A stretch of DNA of 64,000 bases from UBA6107 sp034430175 (GTDB taxonomy: Bacteria > Chloroflexota > Anaerolineae > Anaerolineales > Anaerolineaceae). Below are positions 1-8,658 of the stretch, piece after piece (within the stretch, counting starts at the first letter, position 1; each line of letters opens with the position of its first letter). Both the position numbers and the translations under genes were made by a program. The stretch spans positions 111,912 through 175,911 of the forward strand of contig DAOUFI010000007.1 of the NCBI GenBank assembly GCA_034430175.1, given 5' to 3'. The notes under the pieces are model-generated. The model had not been told where the DNA came from. It saw only the letters and a program-made list of their open reading frames with translations, and ran no database searches.

Positions 1-1
1 C

Positions 2-1213
2 GACATTGCCGCCCACGGCAGGCACGACGCCGAGAGCGGATTACCCGTGCGGGTGCTCGATTTCCTCAAGGCGCTGGATACTATCGTTGATGCCGCAATC
101 AGTGAGAAGGTGGACCTGGTGATCTTCGCCGGCGATGCTTACAAGGATCGCTCGCCAGCGCCAACGTTCCAGCGCGAATGGGGCAGGCGCATCATGCGCC
201 TCTCGAACGCGGGCATCCCCACGCTGCTGTTGGTGGGCAATCACGACATCAGCCCAGCCAGCGGGCGCGCCACCACGCTACAGGAGTTTGACACCCTCGA
301 AGTGCCCCATGTGCGTGTGATTGCGCGGCCCGAATTCCTCAAACCCGAAGATCTGGGCGGTTTACCAATACAGGTGATCGGCATGCCCTGGGTGTACCGG
401 TCAGGGCTGATGGCGGCGCGCGAGCTTTCGGGCGTCAAGCAGGACGCGATCAATGAAGAGCTTGAGAGCAACGTCACTCACATCATCACCTCATGGATGG
501 AGCAACTCGATCCCAGTCTGCCCGCGATCCTCACTGCGCACGGCTCGGTACAGGGAGCGCTCTACGGTAACGAGCGTACGGTGATGCTTGGAAAAGACCT
601 GGTACTGCCAGGTGCGCTTGTCAAGGACCCACGCCTTGACTATGTGGCGCTCGGGCATATCCACAAGGCGCAAGACGTGAACGAAAGCAGCCATCCGCCG
701 GTAGTTTATCCCGGTTCGATCGAGCGGGTGGATTTCGGCGAGGTGGCCGACGATAAATATTTTGTCATTGCCAAAATCGAACGCGGGAAGACGGAATATA
801 AATTTCACAAACTGCAGGGGCGGCGTTTTTTCGATCGCTTTGTGAAGATCAATGAACAAGCCGGTTTGATGGAAAAGGTTATGGCCGCACTGCCCGCAAA
901 AGGTGAGATGGAAGACGCGATCGTACGGTTGACAATCGAATATCCGCGCGCATTAGACATGTTCCTGGATGAGGGGCAGATTCGCGCGCATTGCGAGAAC
1001 GCTTTGGAATTCCATTTGATGCGCAAGCCGCAGGAAGAAGCGCGCTTGCGTCTCCCGGTAGATCAATCGTTGGCCAGCCTCACCTCTGCACAAATGTTGG
1101 ATCTGTACTGGAATTCGGTCAACAGCAAACCACATGATACGGATAAACTGAAATCGCTAGCCGAGTCGATCATCGACGCGGTGAATAGCGGAAGCGTCAA
1201 TTCGGAAGAGTAG
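2..1213 (+). CDS. sbcD: Exonuclease subunit SbcD (Mre11-like), 5' end outside window
   Basis: Calcineurin-like phosphoesterase of the SbcD/Mre11 family, the nuclease half of the SbcCD complex that cleaves hairpins and protein-blocked DNA ends. The reading frame is open from base 2 and already encodes conserved sequence before the first GTG at 47 (a Gly-Leu-Pro-Val-Arg-Val-Leu-Asp stretch), so the gene starts upstream of the window. Metal-binding phosphoesterase motifs are visible in order: DLVIFAGDAY, LLVGNHD, LTAHGSV and ALGHIHKAQ. The C-terminal capping region is complete. sbcC lies one gene downstream, separated by a CNNM-type gene, which supports the assignment. Confidence 0.93.
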   Translation, partial: DIAAHGRHDAESGLPVRVLDFLKALDTIVDAAISEKVDLVIFAGDAYKDRSPAPTFQREWGRRIMRLSNAGIPTLLLVGNHDISPASGRATTLQEFDTLEVPHVRVIARPEFLKPEDLGGLPIQVIGMPWVYRSGLMAARELSGVKQDAINEELESNVTHIITSWMEQLDPSLPAILTAHGSVQGALYGNERTVMLGKDLVLPGALVKDPRLDYVALGHIHKAQDVNESSHPPVVYPGSIERVDFGEVADDKYFVIAKIERGKTEYKFHKLQGRRFFDRFVKINEQAGLMEKVMAALPAKGEMEDAIVRLTIEYPRALDMFLDEGQIRAHCENALEFHLMRKPQEEARLRLPVDQSLASLTSAQMLDLYWNSVNSKPHDTDKLKSLAESIIDAVNSGSVNSEE

Positions 1214-1220
1214 AGATAAG

Positions 1221-2546
1221 ATGAGTTCATTTCTTGAGATTGTCATCATCCTGGCACTGATCCTGGTCAACGGGTTCTTCTCGATGGCTGAGATCGCGCT
1301 GGTCTCGGCGCGAAAGGTGCGCCTGGAGCAGAGCGCCGCGGATGGCGACCGTGGGGCGGCTATTGCCCTGCAACTAAATGAATCGACCAGTCGCTTGCTC
1401 TCTTCGGTGCAGATCGGCATCACCCTGGTGGGCATCCTTACCGGTGCGCTAGGCGGCGCCACCCTTGCCGACCGACTCACCATATTGTTCGAAAAAATTA
1501 TCTGGCTTAAACCGTATGCCAGCGGTGTTTCACTTGCCATCGTTGTTTTGCTGACCACTTATTTTTCGTTGGTATTAGGCGAATTGATCCCCAAACGGTT
1601 GGGATTGGCTCACCCCGAGAAAATTGCTGCGCGGGTGGCCGGATTCATGCGCTTTATCGCGAAGATCATGAATCCTGTGGTGAACCTGCTTTCGGCATCG
1701 ACCGATTTTGGCTTAAAGGTGTTGGGAATTGCTTCTGACAGGGAACCGCCTATTACTGAAGAAGACATCAAAGGGCTTGTGGAAGAGGGTACACAGGAGG
1801 GCGTGTTCGAGGAGACCGAGCAGGACATGATCGAAGGGGTCTTCCGCCTAAACGACCGTCTCATCAACGCCATCATGACGCCGCGCACCGCGATCGAATG
1901 GCTCGACCTGGAAGATCCTGCGCAGGTGATCCTTGATCAGGTGATCCACAGCAGCCATAGCCGCTTTCCGGTAGCGGATGGTTCGCTTGACGAGGTCGTC
2001 GGCATCCTCAACGCCAAGGATCTTTTTGAGCAGCATCTCACCGGACAGACTTTTGACTTGAAGGCGTTGGTACAAAAGCCGCTTTTTGTGCCAGAAAATA
2101 CTCCAGCCAGCCGTGTGCTCGAGCTGGTACGCCAATCGGGGCTGCACGAAGCTCTGGTAATCGATGAATACGGTGGCCTGTTGGGTCTGGTCACCCTTTT
2201 CGATGTGCTCGAGGCGATCGTGGGCGAGTTACCAGCTCAGGATGACACCTCGGAACCCGAGGTGGTGGAGAGAGAAGATGGATCTTATTTGCTCGACGGT
2301 CTGCTACCCATCGATGAGTTGAAGGACCTTTTCGATCTGGATATGCTTCCGGAGGAAGACAAGGTTGGTTACCAAACTCTGGGCGGCTTCATGATGAACC
2401 AATTTGGTCACATTCCAGCCAGCGGGCAGCATTTCGAGTTTGCCGGTTATAAGTTCGAAGTCATGGATATGGATGGGCATCGAGTGGACAAGGTGCTGGT
2501 GAGCCGATTGCCTGTACCCGATCCAGAACCCAGGACGGAGGAGTAA
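1221..2546 (+). CDS. CNNM/CorC (HlyC)-family membrane protein with CBS pair
   Basis: Protein of 441 residues with the usual three-part architecture: an N-terminal DUF21/CNNM membrane region with about four hydrophobic segments (roughly residues 1-195), a cytosolic CBS-domain pair (about 215-330, containing MTPRTAIEWL and an HSSHSRFPV stretch) and a C-terminal CorC/HlyC domain (about 350-430). Relatives are implicated in Mg2+ or Co2+ homeostasis, older annotation calls them hemolysins. The ATG at 1221 follows a purine-rich AGAGATAAG. It lies between sbcD and sbcC, 7 bases after one and 3 before the other, so it is probably co-transcribed with them. A functional link to SbcCD is not implied. 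Confidence 0.88.
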   Translation: MSSFLEIVIILALILVNGFFSMAEIALVSARKVRLEQSAADGDRGAAIALQLNESTSRLLSSVQIGITLVGILTGALGGATLADRLTILFEKIIWLKPYASGVSLAIVVLLTTYFSLVLGELIPKRLGLAHPEKIAARVAGFMRFIAKIMNPVVNLLSASTDFGLKVLGIASDREPPITEEDIKGLVEEGTQEGVFEETEQDMIEGVFRLNDRLINAIMTPRTAIEWLDLEDPAQVILDQVIHSSHSRFPVADGSLDEVVGILNAKDLFEQHLTGQTFDLKALVQKPLFVPENTPASRVLELVRQSGLHEALVIDEYGGLLGLVTLFDVLEAIVGELPAQDDTSEPEVVEREDGSYLLDGLLPIDELKDLFDLDMLPEEDKVGYQTLGGFMMNQFGHIPASGQHFEFAGYKFEVMDMDGHRVDKVLVSRLPVPDPEPRTEE

Positions 2547-2549
2547 GGT

Positions 2550-5114
2550 TTGATCCCCATCCGTTTGCAACTGAGTGGTTTCCTTTCGTATCGTGACCCT
2601 GTCGAAGTAGATTTTGAGGCGTTCGATGTAGCCTGTATCTCCGGGCAGAACGGCGCGGGCAAGTCATCGCTGCTGGATGCCATCACCTTCGCTTTGTTTG
2701 GCGAAGCCCGCAAGCGTGACGATGCCGTGATCAACATTGCCTGTGATGCCGCTGAGGTGAGATTTATCTTCGAGTATGAAAACGCTATATATAGCGTGCA
2801 ACGCACCCGCCCAAGGAGCAAAAGTACGCTGCTTGAGTTTTCCATTCAGGGTGAGGATGGTGGTTGGAAACCACTGACTGAAGCCACCCTGCGCGCTACT
2901 GAGGAACGCATCCGTACCACACTTAAACTGGACTATGAGACTTTTATCAACGCGTCGTTTTTCCTGCAGGGGAAAGCCGACCTTTTCGCCCAGCAGCGTC
3001 CGGGTGACCGCAAACGCATTCTCTCCAGTATCCTCGGATTGGAGATCTGGGAGGAATACCGCGCCGAGGCGGCCAGACGCCGCCTGGATGCTGAAAAACG
3101 CCTCGCCGGGATCGAAGCCCTGTTGGCTGAATATGAGACTGAATTGGGGGAAGAAGAAGCCCGCAAGCAGAAACTGGCCGTGGTCGAAAAAGAATATGCC
3201 GGTCAGAAAGCACTGGCGGATGCCAGCAAGTTAATCCTGGATCAGCAGCGTCTGCTGCAGGAACGGTTCGCTGGCGAACAGAAGCAGGTGGAAAAGCAGG
3301 CGCAGGAAGTGGAACGCCTGCAGCGTGAACTTGACGAGCAAAACAACCGGCTGCTGGAACGTCAGCAGGAGCGTCAGCGTTTGCAGGGGCAACTGGCGCG
3401 TGAAGCTGAGATCAAGCAAGCCGTGCAAAATTGGGAAAGGGCCAGGATCGAACTGCAAAAATGGGATGGACTGGCAGTGAATTTTCAGAAGTTTGAGGTG
3501 GAGCGTGCTGCACCACTGCAGGCAATCGCGACCGAAAAGGCGCGCCTGGAAACTGAGATCAAGAACCTGACCGCCGCACAGAACAATGTCCGAGCGGTTG
3601 AAGCCGCCCTACCACGCCTCAAACAGGAGACCGAAAGCTTCAGAAAGACGGTCGAAGCGCTGGTTGAGAAGGTCCAATCGATCCAGACGATGCAATCCCA
3701 ATTATTGATACTGGCTGATGAACGCGCCAAAGCCAAAGCCGAAAATGACCGCCTGACCCTGCTGGGGAAGGAAATGAACGAGCGTTTGGCCAGTCTTGAG
3801 GAAGTCACCTCTCCGAACTGCCCGGTGTGTGGAAAACCGCTTTCTGAAGAGGAACGTAAGAAGATGATCGCGGACCTCCGGATCGAACGGGAGGACATGC
3901 GCGCCAGTTATAAGGAAAACAGCCGCAAGGTCGAAGAATGCATAAAACATTACTCTGATCTTGAAAAACAGATCGAGGAACTCAAAGACCTGGAATATGG
4001 GCTCAAGGAGAATCAGCGTACTCTTGACTCACGCCAGCACGAGATTATGGTAGCGGAACAGTCGGTGGCGGATTGGAACGCGAATGGTAAACCGCAGCTC
4101 GAAGAACTGCTGGCGAGACTCGAAAAGGACGATTACGCCGTGGAAGCGCGTAGCCGGTTGGCGGAGATCAACGAGAAGCTCAAGGGGCTTGGCTACGACG
4201 CCGCGGAGCACGAGCGGGTGCGCCAGGCGGAATTGGGCGGACGTGCCAGTCAACAAGAATGGTTGGAGCTTGAAAAAGCGCGCGCCGCGCTGGCACCATT
4301 GGAGCGGGAGATCGAGTCACTGCATACGGCTGCCGGGAAGCAGGAAGAGCGCATCGAAACGCTGCGGAATGAGTTAAAAGAAGCACAGGAGAAACTCGCC
4401 GGGCAGATGAGCGCCTTACCTGACCTGGCGGAAAAAGAACGCGAGTATTACGACCTGCAGGAATCCGTCAACCGCCTGATGCAAAGTCTGGCGCAGGCGC
4501 GTAACGACGTGAACGTGCTGGACAAGCTGCGGGATGCGCAGGAGAAGCAGAAACAGGAAAAAGCCGCGATCCTCGAACAGGCTGCGCAATTGAAGGCGCT
4601 TGAACGCGCGTTCGGCAAGGACGGCATCCCGGCGCTGTTGATCGAGCAGGCGCTGCCCGAGATCGAAAGCAACGCCAACGAGATCCTCGACCGCCTCTCC
4701 GACGGCAGCATGTCGGTGAAATTCGAGACACAGCGCGAGTTTAAGGACAAGAAGCGCGAAGACCGCAAGGAAACGCTCGACATTCGTATCCGCGATGGAG
4801 CGGGGGAGCGCGACTACGAGTTGTTCTCCGGAGGCGAGGCTTTCAGAGTTAACTTCGCCATCCGGTTGGCACTTAGCCGGGTTCTCTCACGGCGAGCGGG
4901 AGCCAGGCTGCGCACCCTGGTGATTGACGAGGGTTTTGGCAGCCAGGACGCGGAAGGCCGGCAACGCCTGATCGAAGCCATAAACATGGCTGGCGGTGAT
5001 TTTGCGAAAATTTTAGTGATCACTCACATGGAAGAGCTGAAAGACGCTTTCCCGGCGCGGATCGAGGTGACCAAAACTCCCTGCGGTTCGCAGGTAGAGG
5101 TGGTGGCAGGATGA
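2550..5114 (+). CDS. sbcC: Exonuclease subunit SbcC (Rad50-like SMC ATPase)
   Basis: ATPase half of SbcCD, 854 residues. N-terminal Walker A GQNGAGKSS at about residue 33; long Glu/Lys/Gln-rich coiled coils on both sides of a Rad50 zinc hook CPVCGKPL near residue 424; C-terminal ABC signature FSGGEAFR near 758 and Walker B LVIDEGFGSQD near 790. The head domains are therefore complete and the arms are of moderate length. The start is a TTG placed 3 bases after the previous stop, behind a strong GGAGGAG. The stop overlaps the start of the glycosyltransferase (ATGA). Confidence 0.95.
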   Translation: MIPIRLQLSGFLSYRDPVEVDFEAFDVACISGQNGAGKSSLLDAITFALFGEARKRDDAVINIACDAAEVRFIFEYENAIYSVQRTRPRSKSTLLEFSIQGEDGGWKPLTEATLRATEERIRTTLKLDYETFINASFFLQGKADLFAQQRPGDRKRILSSILGLEIWEEYRAEAARRRLDAEKRLAGIEALLAEYETELGEEEARKQKLAVVEKEYAGQKALADASKLILDQQRLLQERFAGEQKQVEKQAQEVERLQRELDEQNNRLLERQQERQRLQGQLAREAEIKQAVQNWERARIELQKWDGLAVNFQKFEVERAAPLQAIATEKARLETEIKNLTAAQNNVRAVEAALPRLKQETESFRKTVEALVEKVQSIQTMQSQLLILADERAKAKAENDRLTLLGKEMNERLASLEEVTSPNCPVCGKPLSEEERKKMIADLRIEREDMRASYKENSRKVEECIKHYSDLEKQIEELKDLEYGLKENQRTLDSRQHEIMVAEQSVADWNANGKPQLEELLARLEKDDYAVEARSRLAEINEKLKGLGYDAAEHERVRQAELGGRASQQEWLELEKARAALAPLEREIESLHTAAGKQEERIETLRNELKEAQEKLAGQMSALPDLAEKEREYYDLQESVNRLMQSLAQARNDVNVLDKLRDAQEKQKQEKAAILEQAAQLKALERAFGKDGIPALLIEQALPEIESNANEILDRLSDGSMSVKFETQREFKDKKREDRKETLDIRIRDGAGERDYELFSGGEAFRVNFAIRLALSRVLSRRAGARLRTLVIDEGFGSQDAEGRQRLIEAINMAGGDFAKILVITHMEELKDAFPARIEVTKTPCGSQVEVVAG

Positions 5115-6202
5115 CGACAATATCGGTAAAGCTGGGGATCCAACAACGGGTGCTGCCAGAATATCGGGCGCCCTTTTTCGACGCGCTGGCCGCGGCTTGC
5201 GCGAAGGGGTTGTGCGTGTATGCCGGTCACGGCAGGTCAGTGGAAGCTATCGCTCGCACAACTGAACTCAAGGTGGCGCGTTATTCACAGGCCAACAACC
5301 TGCACATCCTTCATGGTAGTTTTTACACGTATGTACAAACCAATTTGATGCAGTGGATCGAGGAATGGCAACCCGAAGTGTTGATCGTGGAGGCCAACCC
5401 GCGCAATCTATCCACGCCGCAGGCGATCCGCTGGATGCACGCGCACAAACGCCCGGTCATCGGTTGGGGGTTGGGCGCGCCGAACGCGCGCGGATTACAT
5501 GAGGCGCTACGTTACCGTTTTCTGCAATCGCTGGACGCGGTGATCGCCTATTCACAAACCGGGGCAGAGCAGTACCGCGGGCTGGGCTGCCGCGTGGCCA
5601 AGGTCTTCGTGGCGCCGAACGCGGTGACGCCAAAGCCGGTCAATCCGGCATTGGAACGCCCGAACAAGTTCAAAGAGGGGCGGGCGACCGTGATCTTCGT
5701 GGGGCGGCTGCAGAAGCGCAAGAAGGTGGATTTGCTGCTGCAGGCCTGCGCGTTATTGCCCGAGGCACTGCGTCCGCGCCTGTTGATCGTGGGTGACGGC
5801 CCGGAGCGGGAAGAACTGCAAACACTGGCTTCAAGAGTGTATCCGCAGGCGGAATTCACCGGCGCGAAGTACGGCGAGGAATTGCAGGCTTGTTACGCGA
5901 TGGCCGACCTGTTCGTCCTGCCCGGCACGGGCGGACTGGCGATCCAGCAGGCCATGGCGCACAGTTTGCCGGTGTTGGTGGGCGAGGCGGACGGCACGCA
6001 AAGCGAGCTGGTGCGCGCAGAGAACGGCTGGCTGATCAGCGATATGTCGGTGGAACGACTGCGTGACGCGCTGGATTCAGCATTGCAGGACGTAAAGCGC
6101 TTACGCCGGATGGGGCTGGAGTCGTATCGCATTGTGTCAGAAGAGGTCAATCTGGAGCGCATGGTCGAGGCTTTTACCGAAGCGATCAGGGCGGTAGTGT
6201 AA
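5111..6202 (+). CDS. Family GT4-like glycosyltransferase
   Basis: GT-B fold glycosyltransferase of the GT4/group 1 type, 363 residues. The C-terminal half shows the typical nucleotide-sugar binding elements: VIFVGRLQKRKKVDLLL, LLIVGDGPEREEL and a loop around FVLPGTGGLAIQQAMAHSLPV, where the usual Glu-x7-Glu motif is modified. No signal peptide or membrane segment is visible, so it is probably cytosolic or peripherally bound, acting on a lipid or cell-surface glycan acceptor. The substrate cannot be read from sequence. It overlaps sbcC by 4 bases and is translationally coupled to it, although no functional relation is obvious. Confidence 0.85.
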   Translation: MTTISVKLGIQQRVLPEYRAPFFDALAAACAKGLCVYAGHGRSVEAIARTTELKVARYSQANNLHILHGSFYTYVQTNLMQWIEEWQPEVLIVEANPRNLSTPQAIRWMHAHKRPVIGWGLGAPNARGLHEALRYRFLQSLDAVIAYSQTGAEQYRGLGCRVAKVFVAPNAVTPKPVNPALERPNKFKEGRATVIFVGRLQKRKKVDLLLQACALLPEALRPRLLIVGDGPEREELQTLASRVYPQAEFTGAKYGEELQACYAMADLFVLPGTGGLAIQQAMAHSLPVLVGEADGTQSELVRAENGWLISDMSVERLRDALDSALQDVKRLRRMGLESYRIVSEEVNLERMVEAFTEAIRAVV

Positions 6203-6263
6203 TTCCATTCACCGCGAAGGACGCGAATAGGGGCGAAACGCGCGAATCAAGCTCTTTAAAAAA

Positions 6264-6328
6264 AACCACTGAGATACATAGATCACAGAGGAATAAAAGT
6301 GATGGTTTTCTCAGTGTGCTCAGTGGTT
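6264..6328. repeat. Imperfect inverted repeat between convergent genes
   Basis: AACCACTGAG (6264-6273) recurs as its reverse complement CTCAGTGGTT (6319-6328). The stretch also carries CACAGAGG-type and, just upstream (6210-6245), GCGAAGGACGCGAA-type short repeats. Such degenerate repeats are common in intergenic DNA of many environmental bacteria. There is no strong T tract, so a simple terminator is unlikely. The 198-base gap between the glycosyltransferase and thiolase stops holds nothing else recognisable. Confidence 0.5.
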
Positions 6329-6400
6329 CAATGGTAAAAAATGACCATCGATTTATCACCGACGGCTGTAGCGTTTTTTTTGCAAGCGCTCTTGATGCTT

Positions 6401-7558
6401 CTACTCTCCGCATCTTTCCAGTACATGCGCCACGGCTGTGGAGGCAGGCCCGCCGAGGCACTGGAGCAGGGCAATGCGGGCGTCGGGCACCTGGTTGACG
6501 CCAGCCTCGCCGCGCAGTTGCAGCGTGGCTTCGACGGCCTGGTACACGCCCTTCGCACCGATGGGGTTGCCGCGCGCCTTGCACCCACCCATGGTGAGGA
6601 TGGGCAGTTTGCCCTTGGGGTTGAAGGTGGCAGCCAGTTCACCCGCTTTGCCGGGTTCGGCAAAGCCAGCAGCTTCCAGGCTGAGGGCGGCGTAGATCGA
6701 GAAGCTGTCGTCGATCTCGACCACGTCGGCGTAGCGGGGCATGATGCCGGCTTGGCGGCAGGCACCCTCGATGGAGACTCTGGCAGCGTCGAATGCCAGC
6801 GGATCCTTGCGGTCGTGCAGCGCCAGCGTGTCGATGGCCACCGAGGAACCGAGCACGCGCACCAATTTATGGGCATAGTCTTTTGGCAGCAGGTCGCGCC
6901 TGGTGAGCAGCAAAGCCGCCGCGCCGTCTGCCATAGGTGAGGCGTCGTACATGTTTAGCGGGTCGCTCACCATCTCGGCGTCGTCGTAAGTTGCCTGGTC
7001 GAGGGCGCGTTTGAAATAGGCGTTTGGGTTATTGACCGCGTTGGCGTGCGCCTGGATGGGGAAGGCGGCCAGCGCGTTTGCGGGTAGGTGGTATTGGTGC
7101 AGGTAACGCTGCATCAGCATGCCCGCCTGGGCGGTGACGGTGAGTCCGGGCACGGCTTCATAGTCGTAGTCCATCTCCATGGCGGCCGCGGATTGAAGTT
7201 CACGCCCCACCTGGTCGGTCCACTTTTCCACACCCAGCACCAGGGCGGTGTCGATGTAACCGGAAAGGATGGCCAGGTAGGCCATGCGCAGCGCGCCGCC
7301 GCCGGAGGCTCCAGCCGCTTCGACCACGTACGATTCGATGCCGCGCAGTCCGGCGTAATCCGCGAAAAGCGCGCCCAGGTTGGCCTGGTGACTCACCACC
7401 GAGGCCAGCATGTTGCCGATATAGAGTGCCTGCGGCTGCAAACCGCCGCTATCCGCGATAGCGGCGCGGATGGCGCGCACACCCATCTGGCGCAGCGAAA
7501 GTTGCCAGTGTTCCCCCACCGGGATCTGTCCGATACCTGCGATCACAACGTCAGTCAT
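6401..7558 (-). CDS. Thiolase-superfamily protein lacking catalytic residues
   Basis: Protein of 385 residues resembling archaeal/SCP2-type acetyl-CoA acetyltransferases, last gene of the mevalonate operon. The fold signatures are present (EAAGASGGGAL, GGCKARGNPIGAKG, LQCLGGPAST), but the nucleophile Cys of the usual ACASG motif is Gly83, the His of GHP is Asn331, and the His of the HDxF loop is Asp283. Acetoacetyl-CoA thiolase activity is therefore doubtful. In archaea, thiolase and HMG-CoA synthase form a complex bridged by a DUF35 protein, and this homologue might have a structural or substrate-channelling role. No DUF35 gene is adjacent. It starts 10 bases after the HMG-CoA synthase stop. 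Confidence 0.85.
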   Translation of the reverse strand: MTDVVIAGIGQIPVGEHWQLSLRQMGVRAIRAAIADSGGLQPQALYIGNMLASVVSHQANLGALFADYAGLRGIESYVVEAAGASGGGALRMAYLAILSGYIDTALVLGVEKWTDQVGRELQSAAAMEMDYDYEAVPGLTVTAQAGMLMQRYLHQYHLPANALAAFPIQAHANAVNNPNAYFKRALDQATYDDAEMVSDPLNMYDASPMADGAAALLLTRRDLLPKDYAHKLVRVLGSSVAIDTLALHDRKDPLAFDAARVSIEGACRQAGIMPRYADVVEIDDSFSIYAALSLEAAGFAEPGKAGELAATFNPKGKLPILTMGGCKARGNPIGAKGVYQAVEATLQLRGEAGVNQVPDARIALLQCLGGPASTAVAHVLERCGE

Positions 7559-7568
7559 CGGGGCTCCT

Positions 7569-8657
7569 CTACTTCATCGCGATGTTGTGGCGGAAGCGCA
7601 GATAGGTGCCGTAATCGATCTCGACGCGGCGCGCGATGTAATCTGCCGTTGATCTGGCCAGTTCACGGCGTTCGGGCAGCTTATCGGTGACTTCCAGCGA
7701 ATAGGCATCCGAACCAGAACCGGATCCGTACGACACAACCAAAATTCGGTCACCAGGTTTGGCGATGTCGAGCACGGCGCTGAGTCCGATGAGCGACGAA
7801 CCGGCGTAGGTATTGCCGATGACCGGGTTGAGCAGTCCGGGCTTGAGCTGATCGGGGGTGAAGCCGAGCGTCTTGCCTGCCTTGAGCGGAAATTTCGGGT
7901 TCGGCTGGTGCATCACGGCGTAAGTGTAATCGGAGGCCTTGCGTTTGAGCCCATCGAGCATCACCTTGCCGGCGGACTCGATGTGCTGGAAGTAAGCCGG
8001 TTCGCCGGTGAAGCGCTGCCCATGCTCTGGATACTTCTGCTCAGCGCGGCGCCAGAAATCGGGTGTATCCGACACGTATGAATAAGCCGCCTCGATCTTG
8101 ACGAGTGCTTCCTCAGCAGGACCGAGGATATATGCCGCTCCGCCGGAGGACGCGGTGTATTCCAGCGCGTCGCCGGGTTTTCCCTGGGCGGTATCCATAC
8201 CGATGGCCAGAGCGTACTTGCCCATGCCTGAACCCACCAGCGCTATTGCGGCGGTAAAGGCTTCGGAGCCAGCCTTGCAGGCGAACTCCCAGTCACCGGC
8301 TTGGATGCTGTTGGAGGCGCCGATGGCCTCGGCAACGATGGTGCCACTGGGCTTGACCGCGTAAGGGTGGGATTCTGAGCCCACCCACACGGCGCGCAGC
8401 TCGCAGGGGTCGATGCAGGCGCGAGCCAGGGCGTTGCGGGCCGCCTCGATGGACATGGTAATCACGTCCTCGTCGAGGCCAGCCACAGCCTTTTCCTTTA
8501 CCGGAGAATTGGGCTTGCCGCCCGTCCAGACGTGGTCAATCTGGGTGCCGGGCAGGCGGTATTGCGGCACGTAGGCGCCGTAACCGATGATGCCCACCGG
8601 TTGGACCGGCTTGAGCAGCAGCTTTTCAGGATCGAATGCGGGGTGAGAATCCGTCAT
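7569..8657 (-). CDS. Hydroxymethylglutaryl-CoA synthase, archaeal type
   Basis: Condenses acetyl-CoA with acetoacetyl-CoA to HMG-CoA, the committed step into the mevalonate pathway to isoprenoids. The 362-residue protein is of the archaeal/MvaS-like type, with catalytic candidates in place: Glu63 in GLDEDVITM, Cys127 in EFACKAGSEA and His250 in VMHQPNPKF, plus a C-terminal SYGSGSGSDAY loop. It sits 1 base after HMG-CoA reductase and 10 bases before the thiolase homologue on the same strand, a clear operon. Unlike its thiolase neighbour it looks fully active. Confidence 0.93.
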   Translation of the reverse strand: MTDSHPAFDPEKLLLKPVQPVGIIGYGAYVPQYRLPGTQIDHVWTGGKPNSPVKEKAVAGLDEDVITMSIEAARNALARACIDPCELRAVWVGSESHPYAVKPSGTIVAEAIGASNSIQAGDWEFACKAGSEAFTAAIALVGSGMGKYALAIGMDTAQGKPGDALEYTASSGGAAYILGPAEEALVKIEAAYSYVSDTPDFWRRAEQKYPEHGQRFTGEPAYFQHIESAGKVMLDGLKRKASDYTYAVMHQPNPKFPLKAGKTLGFTPDQLKPGLLNPVIGNTYAGSSLIGLSAVLDIAKPGDRILVVSYGSGSGSDAYSLEVTDKLPERRELARSTADYIARRVEIDYGTYLRFRHNIAMK

Positions 8658-8658
8658 A

